64,000 nucleotides of DNA from FW021-bin31 sp964647485 (GCA_964647485.1 CAZYHV010000014.1:1-64000); one strand, 5' to 3'; positions 17,949 through 26,481 are shown, numbered from the stretch's first letter. Program-made: numbers and translations. The notes: generated by a model from the sequence alone, not told the origin.

Positions 17949-19004
17949 TTAGGCAATAGTAATTGAATCGTCCAGATAAACATCCTGAATAGCCTGAGTT
18001 AGTTCTACTCCTTCTTTAAAAGGACGTTGGAAAGCTTTACGACCAAGGATAAGACCCATTCCACCGGCACGTTTATTGACTACGGCAGTAGAAACTGCAT
18101 CGGCAAGGTCATTGTCGCCGGAAGCTCCTCCTGAGTTGATAAGCCCAACCCTACCGCTGTAACAGTTTAATACTTGATAACGACAGAGGTCAATAGGGTG
18201 ATCGCTTGTCAATTCGTCATAAACTAATGGATGTGTTTTGCCGTGTTTAGTGGCTAAGAATCCACCGTTATTGGTAGGTAATTTTTGTTTAATAATATCG
18301 GCTTGAATAGTCACTCCCAAATGGTTGGCCTGACCGGTAAGATCAGCCGAAGTGTGATAGTCTTTTCCGTCTACTTTGAATGCTTCATTACGAGTATAAC
18401 ACCACAAGATGGTAGCCATTCCTAATTCATGAGCCAATTCAAAGGCTTCGGCGATTTCCACAATCTGACGACGACTTTGTTCTGATCCGAAATATATTGT
18501 TGCTCCTATAGCGGTAGCTCCCATATTCCAAGCATCTTTGACCTTTCCAAATAGTTTTTGGTCGTAGGTGTTGGGGTAGCTTAATAGTTCATTATGGTTG
18601 ATTTTTACTACGAATGGAATTTTATGGGCATATTTTCTGGACATGATTCCCAAAACACCAAAGGTGGAGGCTACGGCACTACAACCGGCTTCAACGGCCA
18701 GTTTGATGATATTTTCGGGATCGAAATACATTGGATTGGGGGCAAAAGCAGCTCCTCCGCCATGTTCGATACCTTGATCTACAGGAAATATAGAAATGTA
18801 CCCGGTGTTAGCCAGACGCCCGTGATTTAAAAGGGCTTGTAAGCTGTTAAGGGTTTGATTGCTCCGATTGGAGTTGACCCAGATATCATCTACGTGGGAA
18901 GGGCTCGGAAGGCTGATTGAAGATTTGTCAATAGTTTTGCATTCATGATTCAATAAATAATCGGCCTGGTCGCCTAAAAGGTCTGTGATTTTTTTAGATG
19001 CCAT
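17949..19004 (-). CDS. fbaB: Class I fructose-bisphosphate aldolase (DhnA/FbaB type)
   Basis: A 351-residue Schiff-base aldolase of glycolysis/gluconeogenesis cleaving fructose-1,6-bisphosphate. The sequence matches the archaeal/FbaB-type family: PVDQGIEHGGGAAFAPNP, PFVVKINHNELLSYPN, MGATAIGATIYFGSE, VTIQADIIKQKLP and the C-terminal GGMGLILGRKAFQRP phosphate-binding region. E. coli FbaB is about the same length. A start at 19043 would add 13 residues but lies upstream of the likely transcript start given the -7 box at 19031-19038, so 19004 is chosen. It is a single-gene unit ended by a strong hairpin terminator. Confidence 0.93.
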   Translation of the reverse strand: MASKKITDLLGDQADYLLNHECKTIDKSSISLPSPSHVDDIWVNSNRSNQTLNSLQALLNHGRLANTGYISIFPVDQGIEHGGGAAFAPNPMYFDPENIIKLAVEAGCSAVASTFGVLGIMSRKYAHKIPFVVKINHNELLSYPNTYDQKLFGKVKDAWNMGATAIGATIYFGSEQSRRQIVEIAEAFELAHELGMATILWCYTRNEAFKVDGKDYHTSADLTGQANHLGVTIQADIIKQKLPTNNGGFLATKHGKTHPLVYDELTSDHPIDLCRYQVLNCYSGRVGLINSGGASGDNDLADAVSTAVVNKRAGGMGLILGRKAFQRPFKEGVELTQAIQDVYLDDSITIA

Positions 19005-19030
19005 AGTCTTTTTAGTTTTTAATTCACCTG

Positions 19031-19038
19031 CAAAGATA
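19031..19038 (-). promoter_or_regulatory. -7 box of the aldolase promoter
   Basis: On the minus strand the octamer TATCTTTG is a perfect TAnnTTTG. It lies 26 bases before the chosen ATG. No good TTTG was found at -33. Confidence 0.5.
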
Positions 19039-19088
19039 CTCAATAGTGAGGAAGTTGCTATATTTTTATTTAGAAAGCATAAAAAGTA

Positions 19089-19118
19089 TTGAAAAATTCG
19101 ATTTTTTTATTAAATTTA
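19089..19118 (+). promoter_or_regulatory. Promoter of the 135-residue hypothetical gene
   Basis: TTG at 19089-19091, 19 bases, then TAAATTTA at 19111-19118, 15 bases before the ATG at 19134. This fits the Bacteroidetes pattern apart from the last base. Confidence 0.5.
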
Positions 19119-19133
19119 AAGAAAAATTAAACA

Positions 19134-19541
19134 ATGATTGCACACAATGAAATTCAAGTAGGTGATTGGATCTTGGTAGAGGTAAATGGAGAAAAACAAG
19201 TCAGGAAAGTTGAACAGACAAGTGTGGAAAGAATAGGGACTAAAGATGGAGAAAAGTCAGGATGGTTCCTTCCGGAGGAAGTGTATCCCATTAAATTAAC
19301 CGAAGAATGGTTGAAGTATTTTGGATTTAAAGAAGAAGAAAGTCAGGATGGCGAACTAAAATATCGATTAAGCGATTCTACCTTTACTTTGACTTATCCT
19401 GATAAAAATAATAAAAATCAAATCATTCTGGATTGTCATGGTTCGCACTTAAGGGAATTTGAAGAAGGTCTTACCGTACATGAGCTCCAAAATCATTTTC
19501 ATGGGATGACCAAGGTAACCTTGGATTATTATACCGACTAA
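19134..19541 (+). CDS. Hypothetical protein, small Bacteroidetes family
   Basis: A 135-residue acidic soluble protein with no signal peptide. It opens IQVGDWILVEVNGEKQVRKVEQ, a small beta-barrel-like start seen in many short Bacteroidetes hypotheticals, followed by a central PIKLTEEWLKYFGFKE and a C-terminal LTVHELQNHFHGMT. I do not know the function. It is a single gene convergent with the flavoprotein gene, with its own promoter 15 bases upstream. Confidence 0.75.
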   Translation: MIAHNEIQVGDWILVEVNGEKQVRKVEQTSVERIGTKDGEKSGWFLPEEVYPIKLTEEWLKYFGFKEEESQDGELKYRLSDSTFTLTYPDKNNKNQIILDCHGSHLREFEEGLTVHELQNHFHGMTKVTLDYYTD

Positions 19542-19570
19542 GGAATAGAATGGAGTCAATGATTCTATCC
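19542..19570. terminator. Possible bidirectional hairpin between convergent genes
   Basis: GGAATAGAAT pairs with ATTCTATCC across a nine-base loop (one bulged A). It lies just after the hypothetical gene's stop and overlaps the last codons of the minus-strand flavoprotein gene. There is no clear T run on either side, so this is weak. Confidence 0.3.
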
Positions 19571-20284
19571 ATAGAGTTCTTGATGTATTGACTTTCTGTC
19601 ATATCCCATATCTTTTATTCTCTGTCTGGCTTCTTTAATCATATCTTTCCAGCCACAGATATAAAAGTGTGCCGGTCGTTTATCTTTTGCCAGCCTCTCA
19701 TAAATGGGATGTACATATCCTGTGGCTCCCTCCCAGTTTTCTCTGGAAAGGGTAGGAATATAATGGAATCTATCGATCTCTCTTTCCAGTTGTTTCATTT
19801 CTTCATAATAAAGAAGGTCTTTTTGAGTTCGTGTGCCGAAAATAAGATAAATGTGATGTTTTATCGGGATATTATGATTGCGAAGATAATGTAGCATGGA
19901 TCTGTATGGGGCAATCCCTGTTCCTGTGCAAATAAGAAAGAGATCTCTGTCGATTTCTTCTGGAAGGGTAAAAATGCCTTTGGGACCGTGAAAGGATATT
20001 TTGTCTCCAATTTTTGTTTCATTGAAAAGGTAGGTAGAACCTTTTCCGCCCTCCAGAAGAACAATAACGAGTTCTAATTCATTCGTACCATTGGGTGCCG
20101 ATGCAATGGAGAAGCTACGCCAACGCCTGGAAGGTTTATCTGCAATCGGAAGATCCATGGTAATAAATTGACCCGGTTTAAAATGAATCTCTTGTAAATC
20201 TGTGGTTTTAAAAAAGAACAGTCTCGTATTGTTGGTGACTTGTTCTACCCGGGTGAGCATACCTTCGTGCCAAGTTAGAGCCAT
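19565..20284 (-). CDS. Ferredoxin-NADP+ reductase-like FAD/NAD(P)-binding oxidoreductase
   Basis: A 239-residue soluble flavoprotein of the FNR superfamily transferring electrons between NAD(P)H and a one-electron carrier. The FAD-binding barrel (residues 1-100) has the RSFS motif at 56-59 (family R-x-Y/F-S). The nucleotide-binding half has GTGIAPYRSML at 121-131 and the C-terminal HFYICGWKDMIKEAR. It is shorter than plant FNR and similar to bacterial Fpr. It is a single gene divergent from the sugar-oxidation operon. The electron partner is unknown. Confidence 0.88.
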   Translation of the reverse strand: MALTWHEGMLTRVEQVTNNTRLFFFKTTDLQEIHFKPGQFITMDLPIADKPSRRWRSFSIASAPNGTNELELVIVLLEGGKGSTYLFNETKIGDKISFHGPKGIFTLPEEIDRDLFLICTGTGIAPYRSMLHYLRNHNIPIKHHIYLIFGTRTQKDLLYYEEMKQLEREIDRFHYIPTLSRENWEGATGYVHPIYERLAKDKRPAHFYICGWKDMIKEARQRIKDMGYDRKSIHQELYG

Positions 20285-20295
20285 AACTTAAAATA

Positions 20296-20307
20296 TTAAA
20301 CGATATC
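20296..20307. promoter_or_regulatory. Imperfect LacI-type site before the oxidative operon
   Basis: TTAAACGATATC shares its first nine bases with the clear operators (TTAAACGATTAA) but loses the right half-site. It lies about 135 bases before the operon start. It might be a degenerate operator; weak. Confidence 0.2.
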
Positions 20308-20416
20308 AAAAGTAAGCAATATCATTTGAAAACAAGAGAAAGGTTGTTTTGTTGTGTAAAAGTTAAAAAAAGAAGTACTTTTTCTAGGCCGGTGGTTCAA
20401 GTTCTTATTTTTTGGA

Positions 20417-20424
20417 TAACTTTA
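20417..20424 (+). promoter_or_regulatory. -7 box of the oxidative sugar operon
   Basis: TAACTTTA, the same octamer used before SusC 1, lies 18 bases before the SDR start codon. No convincing TTTG is present at -33. If real, the leader is very short, which also supports the ATG at 20443 over upstream starts. Confidence 0.35.
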
Positions 20425-20442
20425 GCCTCCAAAAGAAAAAAT

Positions 20443-21219
20443 ATGTTTGATTTAAAAGGAAAAAATGCAATTATAACAGGTGGAGGTAGTGGAATTGGAC
20501 AAGCCATTGCCACGACATTCGGAAAGGCCGGTGCACAGGTAAGAATTATAGAATTAAAAGAGGAAGCTGGAAAGGCAACTGCCGAAACCATTGAAAGGGA
20601 AGGCGGAACTGCAAGTGCCTATGTAGCAGATGTGTCTAAACAGAAAGAGGTTGCCCGAGTGGTGAACCAAATTGTGGAAGAAGATGGGAAGGTTGATATC
20701 TTAGTGGTTTGTGCAGGAATAGCTCATGTAGGGACCCTAGGATCTACTTCTGAAGAAGATTTTGATCGCATTTATTCCGTGAATGTTAAAGGCGTTTATA
20801 ACAGTATGTACGCAGTGATTGATCAAATGGAAAAACAAGAAAGTGGAGTCATTATTAATATAGCCTCTATCGCTTCTCATGTAGGAATATCAGATCGCTT
20901 TGCTTATTCCATGAGTAAGGGTGCAGTCTATACCATGACCCAATCCGTAGCAAAAGATTATGTTAAGAAGGGAATTAGATGTAATAGTATTTCTCCGGCA
21001 CGGGTACATACGCCTTTTGTTGATGGGTTTATAAAGAAGAATTATCCGGGAAAGGAAGAAGAAATGTTTGAGAAATTGAGCCAGACGCAACCTATTGGTA
21101 GGATGGCAACCCCTCAGGATGTGAGTGGACTGGCATTATATCTATGTTCTGATGAAGCTTCTTTCATTACCGGAACCGATTATCCTATAGATGGAGGTTT
21201 TATAACACTGAATTCTTAA
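20443..21219 (+). CDS. SDR oxidoreductase, probable 2-keto-3-deoxy-L-fuconate dehydrogenase type
   Basis: A 258-residue short-chain dehydrogenase: NAD-binding TGGGSGIG near residues 12-19, CAGIAHVG in place of NNAG, catalytic Ser in IASIASHVG and YSMSK for Tyr/Lys. In characterised non-phosphorylating L-fucose pathways an SDR oxidises 2-keto-3-deoxy-L-fuconate to the 2,4-diketo acid, the substrate of the hydrolase family encoded next. That neighbour is the main ground for the assignment. ATG 20443 is chosen because it starts at the usual SDR N-terminus; the longer reading adds about 39 non-family residues. Confidence 0.82.
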   Translation: MFDLKGKNAIITGGGSGIGQAIATTFGKAGAQVRIIELKEEAGKATAETIEREGGTASAYVADVSKQKEVARVVNQIVEEDGKVDILVVCAGIAHVGTLGSTSEEDFDRIYSVNVKGVYNSMYAVIDQMEKQESGVIINIASIASHVGISDRFAYSMSKGAVYTMTQSVAKDYVKKGIRCNSISPARVHTPFVDGFIKKNYPGKEEEMFEKLSQTQPIGRMATPQDVSGLALYLCSDEASFITGTDYPIDGGFITLNS

Positions 21220-21248
21220 ATATAATAATTAAAATAAAAAATAATACT

Positions 21249-22100
21249 ATGAAAATCGTTCGTTTTGGAGACAAAGGACAAGAAAAACTGGGGATACAGA
21301 CTGAAGATGGAATGTATGATGCTAGTGCTTTTGGAGAAGACATTACTGCTGATTTTTTATCCGGAGGAGGATTGGAAAGACTGGAACAATGGTGGAAAAA
21401 TAACCAATCTAATGCACAAAAAGTTGATGAGAATATAAGACTGGGTGCCTCTGTGGCTACAGTATCCAAAATAGTCTGTATTGGATTGAACTATGCTGAT
21501 CATGCTAAAGAAACCAATGCTACTCCACCGGAAGAACCTATCATTTTCTTCAAAGCATCTTCTTCAATAATTGGTCCGAATGATGATGTGATCATTCCCA
21601 AAAATAGTAAGAAAACAGATTGGGAAGTTGAATTGGGGGTAGTGATTGGCAAAAAAACAAATTATGTTTCGAAGGAAGAAGCTATGGATTATGTAGCCGG
21701 ATATACACTACACAATGATTATAGTGAACGGGAATTTCAGATTGAAAGAGGAGGACAATGGGTCAAGGGAAAAAGCTGCGATACTTTTGCGCCTTTAGGA
21801 CCTACTTTAGTGACTAAAGACGAAATTGAAGATGTCAATAACCTGCGTTTGTGGCTGACACTAAATGGGGAAACTATGCAGGATGGGAATACATCTAACC
21901 TCATTTTTGATATTCCATATTTAGTAAGTTATGTAAGTCAATTTATGAGCCTGATGCCGGGAGATGTTATCTCTACGGGTACTCCTGCCGGTGTTGGCCT
22001 GGGTATGCGCCCTCAGGTGTTTTTGAAGGATGGAGATGTTGTGGAATGTGGAATTGATGGGTTGGGAAGCAGCAAGCAGCATTTGAAAGCCTTTCGATGA
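21249..22100 (+). CDS. Fumarylacetoacetate-hydrolase family, probable 2,4-diketo-3-deoxy-L-fuconate hydrolase
   Basis: A 283-residue metal-dependent C-C hydrolase. The FAH domain (about 70-280) shows the metal-binding EVELGVVIGK, the HNDYSERE Asp region, KGKSCDTFAPLGP and STGTPAGVG. In the L-fucose pathway this family splits 2,4-diketo-3-deoxy-L-fuconate into pyruvate and L-lactate. If the operon acts on D-arabinose the product would be the C5 analogue. It follows the SDR by 29 bases and precedes a sugar mutarotase, which supports the pathway call over a general acylpyruvate hydrolase. Confidence 0.85.
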   Translation: MKIVRFGDKGQEKLGIQTEDGMYDASAFGEDITADFLSGGGLERLEQWWKNNQSNAQKVDENIRLGASVATVSKIVCIGLNYADHAKETNATPPEEPIIFFKASSSIIGPNDDVIIPKNSKKTDWEVELGVVIGKKTNYVSKEEAMDYVAGYTLHNDYSEREFQIERGGQWVKGKSCDTFAPLGPTLVTKDEIEDVNNLRLWLTLNGETMQDGNTSNLIFDIPYLVSYVSQFMSLMPGDVISTGTPAGVGLGMRPQVFLKDGDVVECGIDGLGSSKQHLKAFR

Positions 22101-22118
22101 TCCGGTGATCCGGTGATC
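22098..22118 (+). repeat. Short tandem repeat TGATCCGG
   Basis: Two and a half copies of the octamer TGATCCGG overlap the stop codon of the hydrolase gene. It is GATC-rich and partly palindromic. It could form a small hairpin between the two genes. Confidence 0.5.
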
Positions 22119-22154
22119 AGTAATCAACCATATAACCATAAAGGCATATAACCT

Positions 22155-22481
22155 ATGAAATACTACTTGGCATTGGATTTAAAGGATGATCCGGAATTAA
22201 TTGCGGAATATGAAGAATATCATCGGAATATATGGCCGGAGATAAAAAGGAGTATAAAGGATAGTGGTATAATGCAAATGGAAATCTATCGGGCGGGAAA
22301 CCGCTTGTTTATGGTCATGGAAGTGGAGGATGGTTTTTCTTTTGAAAGAAAAGAAAAAATGGATGCTGCTAATCCAAAAGTTCAAGAATGGGAAAATCTG
22401 ATGTGGAAGTATCAGCAAGCCATACCGGTGGCTAAAGAAGGTGAAAAATGGGTGTTAATGGAGAAAATTTTTGAATTGTAA
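22155..22481 (+). CDS. L-rhamnose/L-fucose mutarotase family protein (RhaM-like)
   Basis: A 108-residue dimeric ferredoxin-like-fold protein that interconverts anomers of a deoxy-sugar. Family features are the N-terminal YLALDLKDDPELIAEYEEYH, IYRAGNRLFMVMEVEDGF and EWENLMWKYQQ. The length matches RhaM (about 104). Its place between a diketo-acid hydrolase and a fuconolactonase-like gene points to L-fucose (or D-arabinose) rather than L-rhamnose. Confidence 0.88.
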   Translation: MKYYLALDLKDDPELIAEYEEYHRNIWPEIKRSIKDSGIMQMEIYRAGNRLFMVMEVEDGFSFERKEKMDAANPKVQEWENLMWKYQQAIPVAKEGEKWVLMEKIFEL

Positions 22482-22482
22482 A

Positions 22483-23313
22483 ATGACAATAGATGCACAT
22501 CAACATTTTTGGCAGTATAATCCTGTAAAAGATGCCTGGATTACGGAAGATATGGCGGCTATTCGAAGAGATTTCTTACCCGCGAATTTACGAAAGGAGT
22601 TACAAAAAAATAAGGTAGATGGAAGTGTTGTCGTCCAAGCTGCACCTACAGAGGAAGAAACCAATTTTTTACTGGATATAGCCAACAAAAATGAGTTTGT
22701 GAAAGGTGTCGTAGGTTGGGTAGATCTGACTGGCAACGATATTGAGAAGCGATTGGCCTATTATTATGACCATGCCGATAAGTTGGTTGGGTTTAGGCAT
22801 ACGGTTCAGGATGAGCCCGATGATGAATTTCTCTTAAGAAAAGATTTTTGTCATGGAATAAGTCGTTTGTCGAAATATAATTACACTTATGATATTTTAG
22901 TTTATCCACATCAACTGCCTGCTGTTGTACAATTTATCGAACGTTTCCCGGAGCAGAAATTTGTGATCGATCATATGGCTAAGCCATATATAAAAGCGGG
23001 AAAAGTTAATCAATGGGCAGAGACAATGAAAACAATAGCCCGGTATCCAAAAGTATATTGTAAATTGTCAGGTATAATTACAGAGGCAGATTGGAAAAAC
23101 TGGAACAAAGAGCAAATAAAACCATATTTAGATGTCGTTTTTGAAGCTTTTGGATCTGAAAGGCTGATGTATGGGTCGGATTGGCCGGTCTGCTTAGTTG
23201 CAGGGAGATATAGTGAGGTCAAAGAACTCATTTTTCAATATATAGAGTCTTATGGTCAGGAAGAACAACAGGCAATCATGGGTAGAAATGCGGAAAATTT
23301 TTATCAATTATAA
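22483..23313 (+). CDS. Amidohydrolase-family lactonase, probable L-fucono-1,5-lactonase
   Basis: A 276-residue TIM-barrel hydrolase of the COG3618 group that opens sugar lactones. Metal-site and active-site motifs are IDAHQHFW at the N-terminus, FVIDHMAKP near residue 160, KLSG, and GSDWPV near residue 230 (catalytic Asp). ATG 22483 starts one base after the mutarotase stop; an in-frame TTG at 22471 is less likely. In known pathways it hydrolyses the lactone made by L-fucose dehydrogenase, here likely the SDR that follows. Confidence 0.88.
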   Translation: MTIDAHQHFWQYNPVKDAWITEDMAAIRRDFLPANLRKELQKNKVDGSVVVQAAPTEEETNFLLDIANKNEFVKGVVGWVDLTGNDIEKRLAYYYDHADKLVGFRHTVQDEPDDEFLLRKDFCHGISRLSKYNYTYDILVYPHQLPAVVQFIERFPEQKFVIDHMAKPYIKAGKVNQWAETMKTIARYPKVYCKLSGIITEADWKNWNKEQIKPYLDVVFEAFGSERLMYGSDWPVCLVAGRYSEVKELIFQYIESYGQEEQQAIMGRNAENFYQL

Positions 23314-23325
23314 TAATCAAAATAA

Positions 23326-24108
23326 ATGGATTTAGGATTAAAAGAAAAAGTGGTCATTGTTACGGGGGGGGCAAAAGGAATAGGAGAAGCCATTAGTAAC
23401 TGTCTAGGAACGGAAGGAGCAACGGTTGTTGTTGCAGGAAGAACAGAAGCAGATAACCTAAAAGTGGTAGAAAGTATACAAGCTGAAGGTGGGAAGGCAA
23501 ATAGTGTAGTGGCTGAATTAACCCATCTGTCGGAGTGTAAACATGTTATTGATGATACCTTAGAGAGGTATGGCAGGATAGATGGATTAGTGAATAACGC
23601 CGGTCTGAATGATGGAGTTGGTCTGGAGCATGGTTCTCCGGAAGCATTTATGGAGAGTCTCAAGAAGAATATTATGCATTATTTTGCTTTAGCGCATTAT
23701 GCTTTGCCGGCGCTAAAAGAAACCAAGGGGAATATAGTAAATATTGGTTCTAAAGTAGCTTTGACCGGTCAAGGGAACAGCTCCGGTTATGCAGCTTCAA
23801 AAGGAGGAATTAATGCCCTTACCCGGGAATGGGCCGTAGAGTTATTGCCTTATTCTATTCGTGTGAATACGGTTATTCCGGCTGAAGTATGGACACCACA
23901 GTATGGAAATTGGATTCAAAAACAACCTGATTCTGAAAATAAATTAAAGAGTATTGTTTCTAAAATTCCGCTGGAACAGCGGTTTACTACGAGTGAAGAA
24001 ATAGCAGATACCTCTGTTTTTTTACTGAGTGAACGTTCGAGTCATACTACCGGACAAATTCTCGTAGTAGATGGCGGATATGTTCATCTGGATCGTGCGA
24101 TCAGTTAA
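23326..24108 (+). CDS. SDR oxidoreductase, probable L-fucose (D-arabinose) dehydrogenase
   Basis: A 260-residue classical SDR: TGGAKGIG near residue 14, NNAG near residue 90, catalytic Ser in IGSKVALTG and YAASK. Fused-context evidence suggests it oxidises the free sugar to its lactone for the preceding lactonase. L-fucose and D-arabinose share configuration at C2-C4, and family members often accept both. It is the last gene of the five-gene operon and is followed by the promoter and operator of the GH5-like gene. Confidence 0.82.
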   Translation: MDLGLKEKVVIVTGGAKGIGEAISNCLGTEGATVVVAGRTEADNLKVVESIQAEGGKANSVVAELTHLSECKHVIDDTLERYGRIDGLVNNAGLNDGVGLEHGSPEAFMESLKKNIMHYFALAHYALPALKETKGNIVNIGSKVALTGQGNSSGYAASKGGINALTREWAVELLPYSIRVNTVIPAEVWTPQYGNWIQKQPDSENKLKSIVSKIPLEQRFTTSEEIADTSVFLLSERSSHTTGQILVVDGGYVHLDRAIS

Positions 24109-24147
24109 AGATCTTCAATAGACTCACCTCACGAGTAGAAAAATTCT

Positions 24148-24178
24148 TTTGAAATTTAAGGTTTATCTTATATCTTTA
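24148..24178 (+). promoter_or_regulatory. Promoter of the GH5-like/CobW unit
   Basis: TTTG at 24148-24151, 19 bases, then TATCTTTA at 24171-24178. This is a good Bacteroidetes promoter. The LacI-type operator at 24191-24202 starts 12 bases after the -7 box, so it would overlap or immediately follow the transcript start. Confidence 0.6.
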
Positions 24179-24190
24179 ACCGCTGATAGC

Positions 24191-24202
24191 TTAATCGTTT
24201 AA
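24191..24202. promoter_or_regulatory. LacI-family operator, GH5-like gene
   Basis: TTAATCGTTTAA, preceded by GC, is the reverse complement of TTAAACGATTAA found before fucI and SusC 3. It has the central CG typical of LacI/GalR operators and lies just downstream of the promoter, where bound repressor would block transcription. Confidence 0.75.
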
Positions 24203-24213
24203 ATGAAATTACA

Positions 24214-25380
24214 ATGAAACATTTTCTCCTTTTTGTATGTGTAAGCATGCTATTTATTTCTTTTAGTTGTCAGAATAGCTCCAACTCTTCCCGGAAGGTT
24301 GCAGATTCTTCAGACCAACAAGCTACAAGATGGTCGACACAAAAAGCCAATCAGTGGTATCGAGGTCAGGGGGGATGGCTGGTAGGGTGTAATTTTACCC
24401 CCTCTAATGCAATTAACCAATTGGAGTTTTGGCAAGAGAAGACGTTCGATACTGCCAGAATTGACAAAGAACTTGGATGGGCGGAAGATCTGGGTTTTAA
24501 TGTTGTACGGGTATATTTGCATAATTTGCTATGGAAACAAGATTCTACAGGCTTTCTAAAACGCATGGATCAGTTTTTGGATATTGCAGATCGACATGGA
24601 ATTGGTGCTATGTTTGTCTTTTTTGATGGATGTTGGAATCCGGATCCACACTTGGGAAAACAACCGGATCCGGTACCTCATGTTCATAATTCCGGATGGG
24701 TGCAAAGTCCGGGAGCAGATATTCTTTCAGATACAACGAAATATGGGCCATTAAAAGATTATTTGCAGGGGGTAATGTCTCATTTTAAAAATGACAATCG
24801 GGTGCTGCTTTGGGATCTTTTTAATGAACCGGATAATGACAATGGAGGACGTTTCTCGGATGATTTAAGCCCGGAAGAAAAATATAAGTATGCTTTTATT
24901 TTACTGAAAGATGCTTTTCAGTGGGCTCGGGAAGTGAATCCTTCTCAACCCTTGACCGTAGCTCCATGGCATAGAGATTGGACCGATTCTGCCGCTATGG
25001 ATCCAATGGATCAGTTCATGTTTAATCATTCGGATGTGATTTCCTTTCATTGTTATGACTCTTTAAACATTGCAAAAAGGAAGGTAAATACTTTACAGCG
25101 TTATAACCGCCCCCTTATCTGCTCGGAGTATATGGCGCGTCCTAATGGAAGTACTTTTGAAACGATCCTCCCTTATTTTAAAAAACAACAGGTGGGAGCG
25201 ATTAACTGGGGATTTGTCAATGGGAAAACACAAACTATTTACCCCTGGGACAGCTGGACAAAAGAATATGACAGACCTCCTAAAGTGTGGTTTCATGATA
25301 TTCTTCATAAGGATGGATCCCCCTATGATTCAGAAGAAACAACTTTAATTAAAAAGTTGACCGGAGCGTCAACAGATTAA
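24214..25380 (+). CDS. GH5-like cellulase-superfamily glycoside hydrolase lipoprotein
   Basis: A 388-residue lipoprotein (lipobox SFSC, Cys19) with a single TIM-barrel glycosidase domain from about residue 40. The clan GH-A catalytic pair is visible: acid/base Glu205 in WDLFNEPDN and nucleophile Glu305 in LICSEYMARP. FNVVRVYLHN and GAINWGFVNGKTQT are typical of proteins labelled cellulase or 1,4-beta-xylanase. The subfamily and substrate cannot be set. It carries its own promoter and operator, shared with the fucI and SusC genes, and is followed after nine bases by the CobW gene. Confidence 0.8.
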   Translation: MKHFLLFVCVSMLFISFSCQNSSNSSRKVADSSDQQATRWSTQKANQWYRGQGGWLVGCNFTPSNAINQLEFWQEKTFDTARIDKELGWAEDLGFNVVRVYLHNLLWKQDSTGFLKRMDQFLDIADRHGIGAMFVFFDGCWNPDPHLGKQPDPVPHVHNSGWVQSPGADILSDTTKYGPLKDYLQGVMSHFKNDNRVLLWDLFNEPDNDNGGRFSDDLSPEEKYKYAFILLKDAFQWAREVNPSQPLTVAPWHRDWTDSAAMDPMDQFMFNHSDVISFHCYDSLNIAKRKVNTLQRYNRPLICSEYMARPNGSTFETILPYFKKQQVGAINWGFVNGKTQTIYPWDSWTKEYDRPPKVWFHDILHKDGSPYDSEETTLIKKLTGASTD

Positions 25381-25389
25381 GATATAGAC

Positions 25390-26463
25390 ATGAAATTGTT
25401 TTTGTTAGGTGGGTTTTTAGGAAGTGGAAAAACAACAGCTATTGCTGAAGCCTGTCGGTTATTGGCAATAAAGAAACGAAAAGTGGGAGTCATTACTAAT
25501 GATCAAGGTCATCTTTTGGTAGATAGTACCTACATCCAAGGATTACACATTGATCATCAGGAAGTAGTGAATGGTTGCTTTTGTTGTAATTACAATCAAT
25601 TAGAAAAGGGTATTCAATCCTTCCTGCAGGGCAGTGCTCCGGAAATTATTTTTGCAGAATCAGTCGGCTCTTGTACCGATATAATTGCTACGGTTATCAA
25701 ACCTCTTCATCAATCTTACCCGGATTTAGAGATCGTATTGTCTGTATTTGCAGATATGACCTTCTTATTAAAGATGAAAGAAGGGGCTTCTCCCGATTTT
25801 GATGGAGCGGTTCACTATATTTATCAAAAACAACTGCAGGAAGCGGATGTTTTGGTGATGAATAAAAAGGATTTACTATCCCAAGAACAATTGCAGCGGA
25901 TTAAGCAACAAGTAGCGATAAAATATTCAGATAAAGAAGTTTTATTCCAAAATTCCCTACATCCTCCCGATATAAAGCAATGGACTGAAGTCCTATCTCA
26001 GTTTACTCTCAAACAGGAAAGGTCTACACTGGATATTGATTATAATAGATATGGAGAAGGAGAGAAGGCGTTGGCTTGGTTGGATGCTGAATGGGTATTG
26101 GAGTCTCCTGATGGAAGAGGTATTGAAAAAGCAATACGATTGATAAATGCCCTTTATGAAGGCTTGTGTTTACACCCAATTGGGCATTTGAAATTTTTAT
26201 TAAAACAAGGAGACTGGCAAAGAAAAATAAGTTTTATTTCGAATGAAGAACCTAAGCTTCGACCAACGGCTTCTTTACGACATTTTACGACGCTTGATAT
26301 TTTTGTAAATGCAAGGGTTCAGATAGCACCTCAAGTATTGAAGGAGATATTCCTTTCGATTAAAGAAATTCTGACTCAACAATTGCAATTTACATTAACA
26401 GAAAAGCATGGTCATGTGTTTCGACCGGGTCAGCCGGAACCTACGCATCGGATTAAATTTTAG
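25390..26463 (+). CDS. G3E-family GTPase, CobW/ZNG-like metallochaperone
   Basis: A 357-residue GTPase. The P-loop GGFLGSGKT is at residues 7-15, the metal-binding CxCC motif (Cys63, Cys65, Cys66) is intact and the guanine-specificity motif NKKD is at 158-161. The C-terminal CobW-like domain is short and divergent. G3E proteins insert zinc, cobalt or other metals into client enzymes. It is cotranscribed with the GH5-like gene, 36 bases before the first fucI operator. Isomerases of the FucI family need a divalent metal, but a client link is only speculation. Confidence 0.85.
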   Translation: MKLFLLGGFLGSGKTTAIAEACRLLAIKKRKVGVITNDQGHLLVDSTYIQGLHIDHQEVVNGCFCCNYNQLEKGIQSFLQGSAPEIIFAESVGSCTDIIATVIKPLHQSYPDLEIVLSVFADMTFLLKMKEGASPDFDGAVHYIYQKQLQEADVLVMNKKDLLSQEQLQRIKQQVAIKYSDKEVLFQNSLHPPDIKQWTEVLSQFTLKQERSTLDIDYNRYGEGEKALAWLDAEWVLESPDGRGIEKAIRLINALYEGLCLHPIGHLKFLLKQGDWQRKISFISNEEPKLRPTASLRHFTTLDIFVNARVQIAPQVLKEIFLSIKEILTQQLQFTLTEKHGHVFRPGQPEPTHRIKF

Positions 26464-26481
26464 AAAATAAAAAAAATAAAA

